Translations under genes and position numbers: made by a program
The notes under the pieces: model-generated
Told to the model about the DNA's origin: nothing
The model's database searches: none
Seen by the model: only the letters and a program-made list of their open reading frames with translations
In this document: positions 56,764 to 64,000 of the stretch, one piece after another
Position numbering within the stretch: position 1 is the first letter of the stretch
How the letters are laid out: the number at the start of each line of letters is the position of its first letter
DNA from: Propioniciclava sinopodophylli
GTDB taxonomy: Bacteria > Actinomycetota > Actinomycetes > Propionibacteriales > Propionibacteriaceae
Assembly: GCF_004324755.1 (NCBI RefSeq)
Contig: NZ_SDMQ01000012.1
Location: 1-64,000, forward strand
Length of the DNA stretch: 64,000 nucleotides
Direction of reading: 5' to 3'

Positions 56764-57425
56764 TGGACACCATGGCCAGACCCGTGACTGTGGCGATCGT
56801 CGACGACGACGCCCTCGTCCGAGCCGCGCTGGTCGCCTACCTGGCCACCACCGACGACTTCGAGGTGAAGCACGAGATCAACAACGGGGCCGAGGCGGTC
56901 ACGACGATCACGCGCAACCCGGTGGACATCGTCGTGATGGACGTCCGGATGCCCAAGCTCGACGGCATCCAGGCCACGGCCGCCCTGCGCCGCACGCTGC
57001 CGGACGTGAAGGTCCTCGTCATCACCTCTTTCGACGAGGACGGCGCCGTGCGCGACGCGCTGCGTGCGGGCGCCAACGGCTTCCTGCTCAAGGACACCTC
57101 GCCGGCCGGGCTGGTCGAGGCGCTCCGGGCGGTCATGCAGGGCACTTCGGTCGTCTCGCCCGGTCCGATCACGAGCCTGCTGCTCAACGACAAGCGGGCG
57201 ACCCGCCCCAGTCCCGCCCCCGAACTCGGCCTGAGCCCGCGCGAGTTGGAGATCCTCCGGTTGCTGTGCGCCGCGTACAGCAACACCGAAATCGCCGAGG
57301 AGCTCTTCGTTTCGGAGTCGACCGTCAAGACGCACGTGTCCGCGATCATGACGAAGATGGGCGTCCAGTCGCGCCTCAAGGCCGTCGTCCGCGCCTACGA
57401 GCTGGGCCTCGTCGAGCACGCCTGA
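56763..57425 (+). CDS. LuxR/NarL-type response regulator
   Basis: This 220-residue regulator pairs with the upstream kinase. The receiver has VDDD (13-16), phosphorylation site Asp60 (IVVMDVRMPKLDG), the switch residues ITSF and GFLLKDTSP, and a LuxR helix-turn-helix at about 155-205 (LSPRELEILRLLCAAYSNTE, STVKTHVSAIMTKM). Start overlaps the kinase stop as TAATG. Its targets are unknown; nearby candidates are the small peptide and membrane-protein genes (inference). Confidence 0.92.
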   Translation: MDTMARPVTVAIVDDDALVRAALVAYLATTDDFEVKHEINNGAEAVTTITRNPVDIVVMDVRMPKLDGIQATAALRRTLPDVKVLVITSFDEDGAVRDALRAGANGFLLKDTSPAGLVEALRAVMQGTSVVSPGPITSLLLNDKRATRPSPAPELGLSPRELEILRLLCAAYSNTEIAEELFVSESTVKTHVSAIMTKMGVQSRLKAVVRAYELGLVEHA

Positions 57426-57497
57426 CTGCCCGCTGATCGGGGGCCCTCGGTCCGGCTTCGGGGTCGGGTGGGCGGCCGAACCTGCGACAATGCACGA

Positions 57498-58388
57498 GTG
57501 AACCCCGACCAGACCGACACCTTCGCTGATGTCCTGACCGCCGCGATCCAGGCGCGGGGACTGTCCCTGGAGCGCATCCGCGCGCGCCTCGACGCCGCGG
57601 ACGTCCCGGTCAGCATCGCGACCCTGAGCTACTGGCAGTCGGGCCGCTCGCTCCCCACCCGCTCCCGCAGCTACCACACGCTGGTCGAGCTAGAGAAGAT
57701 CCTCAACCTGGAGCCGGGCCACCTCACCCAACACACGCACACCGCCGACGGCCGCACCCGCCGCGAGCTGTTCGAGTGGCAGAACGTCGTCCCCTCCCGC
57801 GACCTGGCCACCCAGATCATCGACGACCTGGGCATCGACATGCAGGGCCAGCTGACGCGCGTGACCATGCACGACCTGCTGGAGGTGGATGCCGACCGCA
57901 GCGAGACGTCCCTCACCGTGAGAGTGGTCTGGCGCACCGAGCGGCAGGGCCTCCACCGCTGGGCGGTCGTGAACGAGTCCGACATGGAGACCGAGGAGGG
58001 GCAGTCCATCGAGCCACTGTTCGGCTGCGCGCTCGGCGAGGTCGTGGAGGTGCCCGAGCGGCAGTTGCTGGTCGCCGAGATGCTCGCCCCACGCGCCATG
58101 CAGCGCGGCGAGCTGTTCACGTCCGACTACCGCCTGACGTTCGGGCGCACCTCCATCCCGTCATTCCGGATGCTGCGGGCCGTCTCCGACCCCGTGAGAG
58201 CCCTGTCGCTGGCCGTCCGCTTCTCCCCGTCGGCCCTGCCCACGCGGGTGCGCGCGGGCGTCCAGCCCGGCCTGGAGGACGCGGAGCCGAGCGAGACCGT
58301 CCCCGTGCCGCTGGCCCGGAACGAGGCCCAGTTCGTGTGGGCGGATGCCAAGCCCGGCGTGTACTCGCTGCACTGGGACTGGGACTGA
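57498..58388 (+). CDS. XRE-type helix-turn-helix protein with large C-terminal domain
   Basis: This 296-residue protein has an N-terminal XRE-like helix-turn-helix (about 8-75: FADVLTAAIQARGLSLERIR, VSIATLSYWQSGRSLPTRSR) and an unrecognised beta-rich domain (about 100-295, with LFGCALGEVVEVPERQLLVA). GTG start sits 6 bases after GACAAT with no ribosome site, the leaderless pattern. It may be a DNA-binding regulator, but helix-turn-helix domains of this kind also occur in non-regulatory proteins. The next gene overlaps its end in another frame. Confidence 0.75.
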   Translation: MNPDQTDTFADVLTAAIQARGLSLERIRARLDAADVPVSIATLSYWQSGRSLPTRSRSYHTLVELEKILNLEPGHLTQHTHTADGRTRRELFEWQNVVPSRDLATQIIDDLGIDMQGQLTRVTMHDLLEVDADRSETSLTVRVVWRTERQGLHRWAVVNESDMETEEGQSIEPLFGCALGEVVEVPERQLLVAEMLAPRAMQRGELFTSDYRLTFGRTSIPSFRMLRAVSDPVRALSLAVRFSPSALPTRVRAGVQPGLEDAEPSETVPVPLARNEAQFVWADAKPGVYSLHWDWD

Positions 58389-59224
58389 CCGGCCTGGACG
58401 CCGTCGCCGAAGCACTGTACGCCGGCGACCCAGCCGCCTTCGTGGCCGCGCGCGACGCGGCGGCGAAGCAGGCCCGCGCGGCCGGCGACCGGGAGCTGGC
58501 GGCGTCCATCAAGGCGCTGCGGCGTCCGAGCGTGGCGGCCTGGTACGTGAACCTCGCCGCCCGCGCGTCCCTCGTGTCGCTGCGGGAGTGGCTGTCGCTG
58601 GGAGCCGACCTGCGCGCCGCCCAGTCCACGCTGGACACCGCGCGCGTCCGCGAGCTGTCCGCCGGGCGCACGGCCCTGGAGAACCGGGTCGTGCGCGATC
58701 TGTCGGCCCACCTGACGGCACTCGGCGTCACCGTCAGCGCCCCGGCCCTGGAGGAAGTCCGCGCAACGTTGCGGGCGGCCCTGGCCGGGCAACAGGCCGC
58801 GGACGCCGTGGCCGCCGGTCGGCTGGACAGGGCACTGACGTACGGTGGTTTCGGCGAAGTCGACCTGTCGGAGGCCCTCGCCGCCATGGCCGCCGCGGGG
58901 CCCCCGAGGAGCGACGAAGGAGCCTCGAAGGGTTCCGCGGAGGATGACGGCGGCCCTCGTGGCGCTCTGCCGCTCGCACCTCAAAGTCCGCCCCCACCAG
59001 ACCCGGCACTGGTGGCCGCCCTCGAGGAGGCCCGCGCACGGCTCGACCGCGACACGGAGCAGGCCGAGGCGGCCGAGCAGGCCACCGCCCGCGCCGAGGC
59101 GGCACTCGCCGTCGCCCAGCGCGAGCTGCGCGAGGCGCGCGCAGCACAGGCCGGGGCGGAGCGGGCGCGTACCGCGTCCGAGAAGGCCGTTCGGCGGGCC
59201 GAGGAGGCGCTGGAGGGCCCGTAG
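58337..59224 (+). CDS. Helical hypothetical protein with C-terminal coiled coil; start uncertain
   Basis: About 280 residues are conserved in style from LDAVAEALYAGDPAAFVAAR and ALRRPSVAAWYVNLAAR through a Ser/Pro linker to a C-terminal Ala/Glu/Arg coiled coil (about 215-290). Actinobacterial relatives start close to LDAVAE. No ATG lies there: the only in-frame options are GTG at 58337, inside the preceding gene, or CTG at 58385, which overlaps that gene's TGA. The start may be non-standard or mutated. Function unknown; a structural or DNA-associated role is a guess from the coiled coil. Confidence 0.65.
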   Translation: MGGCQARRVLAALGLGLTGLDAVAEALYAGDPAAFVAARDAAAKQARAAGDRELAASIKALRRPSVAAWYVNLAARASLVSLREWLSLGADLRAAQSTLDTARVRELSAGRTALENRVVRDLSAHLTALGVTVSAPALEEVRATLRAALAGQQAADAVAAGRLDRALTYGGFGEVDLSEALAAMAAAGPPRSDEGASKGSAEDDGGPRGALPLAPQSPPPPDPALVAALEEARARLDRDTEQAEAAEQATARAEAALAVAQRELREARAAQAGAERARTASEKAVRRAEEALEGP

Positions 59225-59233
59225 GGTGGCACC
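59222..59233 (+). promoter_or_regulatory. Probable -10 box of a leaderless transcript (ggt)
   Basis: TAGGGT, 6 bases, then ATG at 59234. The TAG is also the stop codon of the preceding gene. Confidence 0.5.
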
Positions 59234-60832
59234 ATGCAGAGCCGGTACGACCACCTCGCCTCCCCGGGGGCCCGCCAGCCCGTGTTCTCCCGCCGCGGCG
59301 TGGTGTGCACCTCGCACCCCCTGGCGGCCTCGGCCGGGCTGCGCATCCTGCAGGCGGGCGGCAACGCGGTCGACGCCGCGATCGCCGCGGCTGCCTGCCT
59401 CCCCATCCTGGAGCCCTGCTCGAACGGCCTCGGGTCGGACGCCTTCGCCCTCATCTGGGACGGAGGACGCCTGCACGGCCTCAACGGCTCGGGGCGTGCC
59501 CCCGCCGCTGCCTCCGCCGAGGGCTTGCGTTCCCGCGGCCTGACCGCGGTGCCCGAGCACGGGTGGGACGCCGTGACGGTGCCCGGCATGGTGCGCGCGT
59601 GGGCCGACGTGCACGCGCGGTTCGGACGCCTCGCATTCGCCGACGTGCTGGCGCCCGCCATCGAGTACGCCGAGCGGGGCGCGCCCGTGCCCGGCGTGGT
59701 CGCCTGGGGCTGGGGCCGCGGCGTCCGGGCGGTCCAGCAGCGGCAGGCAACCACCCCCGACCCGGCCCAGGAGCACTTCCTCCCCCTGTTCGCCCCGGCC
59801 CCGGCGGTCGGCGAGGTGCGCGCGCTTCCCGAGCTGGCTGAAACGCTGCGCGCCATCGCGGAGACACACGGTGAGGACTTCTACTCCGGCGACGTCGCCG
59901 CGCGGATCGCCGACTTCGCGGCCGCGACCGGGGGCGTCCTGACCCGCGAGGACCTCGCCGCCCACCGCAGCGCATGGGTGGAGCCGATCTCGGCGCGCTA
60001 CCGCGACCACGAGGTGTGGGAGATCCCGCCGAACGGGCAGGGCATCGCGACGCTGATCGCCCTGAACATCCTCGACGGGCTGTCGCCCGAGCAGGCCGCC
60101 GACTGGCACACCCAGGTCGAAGCCGTGAAGCTGGCCCTGGCCGACACGCACGCGCTCGTGGCCGACCCCGACGTCGCCGAGGTGCCGACCTCCGAACTCC
60201 TGTCGGCCGAGCACGCCGCGCGCCGCAGGGCCGCGATCAGCGAGCGCGCCTCCGACCCCGTCGCCGTCGACCCCCGGGCCTCCGACACCGTCTATCTCTG
60301 CGCCACCGACGAGGACGGGATGATGGTCAGCTTCATCCAGTCGAACTTCGCCGGCTTCGGGTCGGGCGTCGTGGTGCCGGGCACCGGGGTCGCGCTGCAG
60401 AACCGCGGCTCCGGCTTCTCACTCGAGCCCGGCCACCCCAACGAGCTGGCGCCGGGCAAGCGGCCTTTCCACACGATCATCCCGGGCTTCCTCACCCGCG
60501 GCGGCGAGGCGGTCGGCCCGTTCGGCGTGATGGGTGGCCACATGCAGGCCCAGGGCCACCTTCAGGTCGCGCTGCACACGATCGACGGCGGCCTGGACCC
60601 GCAGACGGCGCTCGGGCGACCGCGCTGGTTCTGGGACGCCGCGACCGGGCAGGTGCTCGTCGAGGACACCGCCGGGCCCGACGCCGTCGCCGCCCTGCGG
60701 GAGCGGGGCCACGACGCGGTCGTCGCGGAGCACAGCGGCATCTTCGGGCGCGGTCAGGCCATCTGGCGCATCCCGGACGGCTACGTCGCCGGCAGCGAAC
60801 CCCGCGCCGACGGCGTCCCGATGGCCTGGTAG
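59234..60832 (+). CDS. ggt: Gamma-glutamyltransferase family protein
   Basis: This 532-residue Ntn-hydrolase has the GGT N-terminal blocks VCTSHPLAASAGLRILQAGG and NAVDAAIAAA, and the C-terminal FHTIIPGF and FGVMGGHMQAQGHLQVALH. The predicted nucleophile is Thr352 in ASDTVYLCATDEDG, where most GGTs have a TTHFSV-like sequence, so the protein should self-cleave into two subunits. No signal peptide is visible, suggesting a cytoplasmic amidase-like member rather than a secreted glutathione hydrolase; actinobacteria use mycothiol. The substrate is uncertain. The ATG is leaderless-type. Confidence 0.88.
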   Translation: MQSRYDHLASPGARQPVFSRRGVVCTSHPLAASAGLRILQAGGNAVDAAIAAAACLPILEPCSNGLGSDAFALIWDGGRLHGLNGSGRAPAAASAEGLRSRGLTAVPEHGWDAVTVPGMVRAWADVHARFGRLAFADVLAPAIEYAERGAPVPGVVAWGWGRGVRAVQQRQATTPDPAQEHFLPLFAPAPAVGEVRALPELAETLRAIAETHGEDFYSGDVAARIADFAAATGGVLTREDLAAHRSAWVEPISARYRDHEVWEIPPNGQGIATLIALNILDGLSPEQAADWHTQVEAVKLALADTHALVADPDVAEVPTSELLSAEHAARRRAAISERASDPVAVDPRASDTVYLCATDEDGMMVSFIQSNFAGFGSGVVVPGTGVALQNRGSGFSLEPGHPNELAPGKRPFHTIIPGFLTRGGEAVGPFGVMGGHMQAQGHLQVALHTIDGGLDPQTALGRPRWFWDAATGQVLVEDTAGPDAVAALRERGHDAVVAEHSGIFGRGQAIWRIPDGYVAGSEPRADGVPMAW

Positions 60833-60958
60833 CGGCGACGTAGCGCCATCTGGACCACCCCCGCCACGCTCGACCGACGACGCCTCACGCATCACCCCTT
60901 GTCAGGTCGATGCAGGCCGGTCGAGTGAGAAAATCGTGTGGTCCGAATGGTGTGACGA

Positions 60959-61603
60959 TCAGCCGAACAGCGCCGCGCGCAGCTCCTCGACCGTGTCCAC
61001 GACCGCCACGGACGGCTCGGCGCGCAGGGCGTCCGGGTCGCCCGCGCCCCAGGTGACCCCGATGCCGGCCATGCCTGCGGCCCGGGCGGCCTGGAGGTCG
61101 ACCACCGCGTCGCCGACGTAGGTGCAGTCTGACGCCTCGGAACCCAGGCGCTCTGCGGCCAGCAGCAGCGGCGCCGGGAGCGGCTTGTGCTCGGTGGTGT
61201 CCTCCAGCGTGGCCAGCACCGGCACGTTTATGCCGAGCACGCCGGCGAGGTTCTCGGCGCTCTCCCGCCGCCGCGAGGTGGCGATCCCGACCCGCACGCC
61301 CGCCGAGGCCAACTCGGTCAACAGTCCGTCAAGCCCCGGGTAGGACTCGAGGTAGGTGGCCACGTTGTCGCGCTGCCAGGCCGAGTAGGCCTCCATGAGC
61401 TCGGTCACGCGTTCTGGCCCGCCCAGCTCGGCCATCATGTCCGGCAGCGTGCGCCCGATGGTGGCCCGGATCTGCTCGTCGGTCATCGACGGCAGGTCGT
61501 GCTGCTCGATCGTCCAGCGGTAGCTCGCCAGGATGAGGGGGATCGTGTTGGCGAGCGTGCCGTCGAAGTCGAACAGGACGGTGCCCCAGCGCGGTTCAGT
61601 CAC
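60959..61603 (-). CDS. HAD family phosphatase (phosphoglycolate phosphatase-like)
   Basis: This 214-residue hydrolase has the HAD nucleophile motif VLFDFDGTLANT (Asp12, Asp14), motif II GIATSRR, the motif III lysine HKPLPAPLLL and motif IV TYVGDAVVDLQAARAAG, with a helical type I cap between. It resembles Gph/PpaX phosphatases acting on phosphoglycolate or pyrophosphate; the substrate is not fixed. GTG at 61603 lies 7 bases after a TACGGT box. The 125 bases between its stop and ggt hold nothing I can identify. Confidence 0.88.
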   Translation of the reverse strand: MTEPRWGTVLFDFDGTLANTIPLILASYRWTIEQHDLPSMTDEQIRATIGRTLPDMMAELGGPERVTELMEAYSAWQRDNVATYLESYPGLDGLLTELASAGVRVGIATSRRRESAENLAGVLGINVPVLATLEDTTEHKPLPAPLLLAAERLGSEASDCTYVGDAVVDLQAARAAGMAGIGVTWGAGDPDALRAEPSVAVVDTVEELRAALFG

Positions 61604-61627
61604 GGCGCCCACCGTAGCGAGTGGCCC

Positions 61628-62620
61628 TCAGAGCCAGTCGACCCACCCGCCGTGCGGGCTGCAGCGGGCCACGGGCTCGCAGTCGAGCCCGAGCACGAAG
61701 TGCGGACGCCCGTCGTCCGGTACGCGGCCGTACAGGGCGGGCACGACCTTGCCGCCCTCGAACGACACCCAGCGGACGCCGCTGGCCACGATCGCCGCCT
61801 GGGAGGCCTCGCGTCCCGCGCGCTCCAGGTAGGCGAGCGTGGCCGAGTGCATCAGGACGGGGGTGGCGCCCAGGGCGTCCGCCGTCGCGACGGCGTGGTC
61901 GAGGAAGGCAGGCAGGTCGTCGGGCAGGCGTCCGGTGAGAACCGGCGGCGGGTCGAGCGCCGCGACCGCCAGCGCCGCGACCAGGCGCGCCTCCCGGGCG
62001 TCCTCGCCGGGCCAGACCAGCGAGCGCAGCCAGCGCGCTTCGTCGGGGTGGTCGGCCGGGAGGGGGCTGGCGTCCAGCCCCTCGCGGTGCACGACGACGA
62101 GGTCGGCGGGCGAGGCGGGCGGCGAGCCGGTGACGGCGCAGTCGAGGACGGGGGCGCCCGGCCAGGCTTCCCGCCCGGCGATGATCGGCCCGCCGTCGTA
62201 GCGGTAGCGGTACCGGTCGGGAAGCAGCAGCAGCCCGGCGGACGCCCCAACCTCGAACAACGCGACCGGCTGCGGCAGCGAGGCCAGCAGCGGCGCGAGG
62301 ACGGCGCACCGTCCGGGCTCGTTGGTCTGCGTGGCGCGCGAGAGGATGGTCGCCTCGACCTCGGGCCAGTGGGCGTCCAGCCAGGCGATGAGCTCCGGGC
62401 CACCCACGAGGGGGCCGTCGTGGTACTTCAGGGCGCCGAGGAAGACGTTCGGCTGGCGCTTGGCGCCGGGCAGGGCGTCCAGGCGCTCGGAGACGGCGGG
62501 GGTGTCCGCGATCCAGCGGCACAGCGCGGCCCAGGTCGGCGAGGTCGGACCGGCCTCGGTGGCGAACCAGCGGTACAGCTCCTCGATCGGCTTGCGGGCG
62601 TACGCGTGGGCGTCCTTCAC
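61628..62620 (-). CDS. DUF2332 family protein
   Basis: This 330-residue protein matches DUF2332: YRWFATEAGPTSPTWAALCR near the start, FLGALKYHD, the central LFEVGASAGLLLLPDRYRYR, and the C-terminal HSATLAYLERAGREA. VGASAGL is a glycine-rich motif reminiscent of SAM methyltransferases, but no activity is known. GTG start 6 bases after TACGCT fits leaderless expression. It diverges from cysE. A much longer in-frame extension is antisense to cysE and was discarded. Confidence 0.82.
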   Translation of the reverse strand: MKDAHAYARKPIEELYRWFATEAGPTSPTWAALCRWIADTPAVSERLDALPGAKRQPNVFLGALKYHDGPLVGGPELIAWLDAHWPEVEATILSRATQTNEPGRCAVLAPLLASLPQPVALFEVGASAGLLLLPDRYRYRYDGGPIIAGREAWPGAPVLDCAVTGSPPASPADLVVVHREGLDASPLPADHPDEARWLRSLVWPGEDAREARLVAALAVAALDPPPVLTGRLPDDLPAFLDHAVATADALGATPVLMHSATLAYLERAGREASQAAIVASGVRWVSFEGGKVVPALYGRVPDDGRPHFVLGLDCEPVARCSPHGGWVDWL

Positions 62621-62653
62621 GCGGCCAGCGTAGAGCGACGCCGGGCCGCCGGT

Positions 62654-62665
62654 TAGGGTGGCGCC
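62654..62665 (+). promoter_or_regulatory. Probable -10 box of a leaderless transcript (cysE)
   Basis: TAGGGT, 6 bases, then ATG at 62666, identical to the ggt arrangement. Confidence 0.5.
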
Positions 62666-63469
62666 ATGACGCAGCCTGTCCCCGACCAAGAGATCTGGGC
62701 CACCATCCGCGCAGAAGCGGCACGCGACGCGGCGGCCGAGCCCTGTCTGGGCGGCTACCTGCACGAGGCGATCCTGAGGCACAACAGCCTGATGGAGGCC
62801 CTCGGCAGCATGCTGTCGCACAAGCTGGCCAACCCGGTGATGTCGCCGTTGACCCTGCTCGACCTGGTCGAGGAGGCGTTCGCCCACGACCCGTGGATCG
62901 AAGAGTCGGTGCTGGCCGACCTCCAGGCCGTCGTCACCCGCGACCCGGCCACGCGCGGCTACAGCCAGCCCCTGTTGTACTTCAAGGGGTTCCACGCCGT
63001 GCAGAGCTTCCGGATCGCCCACCACTTCTGGGTGAGCGAGCGCCACGCGCTGGCGCTGTGGCTGCAGAGCCGCATCTCGGAGGTGTTCGCCGTCGACATC
63101 CACCCCGGCGCGCGCATCGGCCGCGGCGTCATGTTCGACCACGCCACGTCGGTGGTGATCGGCGAGACCGCCGTGATCGAGGACGACTTCTCGATGCTGC
63201 ACGAGGTGACCCTCGGCGGCACCGGCAAGGTCGGCGGCGATCGCCACCCGAAGATCGGCCGCGGCGTCATGATCGGCGCCGGCGCGAAGGTTCTCGGCAA
63301 CATCCGCGTGGGCGAGGGGGCGAAGATCGGGGCCGGTTCGGTGGTGCTGGAGGACGTCCCGCCGCACACGACCGTGGCCGGCGTCCCCGCCAAGCAGATG
63401 AGCCGGTCGAAGGAACCCTTCCCGGCCCTGTCGATGGACCAGAACTTCTCGTGCGAGGACGAAGCATGA
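62666..63469 (+). CDS. cysE: Serine O-acetyltransferase
   Basis: This 267-residue enzyme acetylates serine to give O-acetylserine, the substrate of CysK. It has the helical N-terminal SATase domain (about 5-135) and the left-handed beta-helix C-terminal half with hexapeptide repeats (HPGARIGRGVMFDHATSVVI, GGTGKVGGDRHPKIGRGVMI). The catalytic Asp/His region is FDHATSVVIGE with the upstream helical histidine. The C-terminal tail ending in EDEA is not the usual CysK-docking Ile, so complex formation is uncertain. Its stop overlaps the next start (ATGA). Confidence 0.93.
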   Translation: MTQPVPDQEIWATIRAEAARDAAAEPCLGGYLHEAILRHNSLMEALGSMLSHKLANPVMSPLTLLDLVEEAFAHDPWIEESVLADLQAVVTRDPATRGYSQPLLYFKGFHAVQSFRIAHHFWVSERHALALWLQSRISEVFAVDIHPGARIGRGVMFDHATSVVIGETAVIEDDFSMLHEVTLGGTGKVGGDRHPKIGRGVMIGAGAKVLGNIRVGEGAKIGAGSVVLEDVPPHTTVAGVPAKQMSRSKEPFPALSMDQNFSCEDEA

Positions 63470-64000
63470 CCGAGCAGCAGGCCGACGAGACCGCGCCCGA
63501 GCCCGTCGCGCCCGACACGAAGGACTGGACGTGGGTGCTGGAGCGCCCCTGCCCCGAGTGCGGGTTCGACCCGGCGTCGGTGGTGCCGACGTCCGTCCCG
63601 CGCATCATCGTCGAGGCGTCCGACCGGTTCGGGCTCGCGTTGGAGGAGGCGGACGCCGGCGTCCGGACCACGCCGGGGGTGTGGTCGACGGTCGAGTACG
63701 GCCAGCACGTCGCCGACGTGCTCGAGGTGATGACCGACCGGCTCGGGCTCATCCTGGACGCCGAGGGCGCCGGGGCGTCCTTCGCCGACTGGGACCAGGA
63801 TGCGGCGGCCGTCGAGAAGGAGTACTGGAAGGCCAACACGCACGTGACGGCCATCCTCATCAAGGAGCGGGCGGCCGCGGCCGCCGAGGCGTGGGGCGAG
63901 CCCACCGCCGAGCAGTGGGAGTGGTCCGGGCGGCGCGGCGACGGCGTGACGTTCACGGCCGCGGCGCTGGGCCGCTATCTCGTGCACGACCTGCTGCACC
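63466..64000 (+). CDS. DinB-like protein, 3' end beyond the window
   Basis: At least 178 residues are encoded, running off the window. After an acidic start comes WTWVLERPCPECGFDPASVV, then a helical bundle with WSTVEYGQHVADVLEVMTDR and FADWDQDAAAVEKEY, and YLVHDLLH at the window edge. The spaced histidines suit the DinB/mycothiol-dependent isomerase fold, a metal-binding four-helix bundle. Overlap with cysE (ATGA) indicates one operon. The link to cysteine supply fits a mycothiol-related role, but this is inference from context only. Confidence 0.65.
   Translation, partial: MTEQQADETAPEPVAPDTKDWTWVLERPCPECGFDPASVVPTSVPRIIVEASDRFGLALEEADAGVRTTPGVWSTVEYGQHVADVLEVMTDRLGLILDAEGAGASFADWDQDAAAVEKEYWKANTHVTAILIKERAAAAAEAWGEPTAEQWEWSGRRGDGVTFTAAALGRYLVHDLLH

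Noticed and set aside
62654-63469. Cysteine-responsive riboswitch or attenuator ahead of cysE
   Set aside because: The likely transcript starts at the ATG itself, leaving no leader for such an element.

Overview
The window is a 64-kb piece of a high-GC actinobacterial chromosome. Three things point to Actinobacteria: strong third-position G/C bias, many apparently leaderless genes, and families typical of the phylum (PucR-like regulator, tRNA adenosine deaminase-associated protein, LytR_C protein, DUF2332, FBP zinc-finger protein, System II cytochrome c maturation). A Propionibacteriaceae-like origin is plausible but is inference only. There is no rRNA, no CRISPR array, no recognisable transposase and no phage module. 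One tRNA (tRNA-Ser CGA) is present.

Layout. 0-6.7 kb: cysK, a tusA remnant, a PQQ-propeller lipoprotein and a large secreted S8 protease. 6.7-11.4 kb: a PucR-type regulator and a ketone-body operon (CoA-transferase A/B, 3-hydroxybutyrate dehydrogenase broken by an in-frame TAG, thiolase), with short repeats on both sides of the thiolase. 11.4-15.6 kb: a decay zone holding a truncated FAD oxidoreductase and a molybdate-uptake locus (regulator, modA, modB, modC) in which every gene is damaged, next to two long perfect inverted repeats. 15.7-21.4 kb: a heterodimeric ABC exporter with complementary active-site losses and a possible leader peptide, then a HerA-like ATPase. 21.4-38.7 kb: housekeeping and accessory genes (LytR_C protein, K+/H+ antiporter, tRNA-Ser, tadA, upp, PadR and GntR/YtrA modules, glycerophosphodiesterase, DUF885, PIG-L deacetylase, old-yellow-enzyme, UDP-sugar dehydrogenase, AspT-like transporter, CueP). 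38.8-44.4 kb: a single-chain acyl-CoA carboxylase of about 1843 residues. 44.5-54.8 kb: a YibE/F transporter, an ArfB-like rescue factor, and a nitrite-ammonification locus (sensor kinase broken by TAG, response regulator, nrfH, nrfA, TPR protein, resB, ccsA, TlpA-like thioredoxin). 54.8-57.4 kb: a 43-residue secreted peptide with two cysteines, a small membrane protein and an intact kinase/regulator pair. 57.5-64 kb: an XRE protein, gamma-glutamyltransferase, HAD phosphatase, DUF2332, cysE and the start of another gene.

How the genes fit together. The nrf region is self-contained: NrfHA reduces nitrite to ammonium, and ResB, CcsA and the TlpA-like protein mature its c-type hemes. Nrf needs no molybdenum, so it is compatible with the neighbouring loss of molybdate uptake. 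CysE and CysK, which make cysteine from serine, lie at opposite ends of the window. About nine genes are broken, so the genome is either losing functions or contains some assembly errors. The multi-lesion mod locus argues for true decay there.

Most interesting leads: the small Cys-Cys peptide beside a polytopic sensor kinase, the palindromic elements sitting at ends of broken genes, the NrfA whose catalytic heme motif is CXXCH, and the half-inactivated ABC pair with a possible leader peptide.
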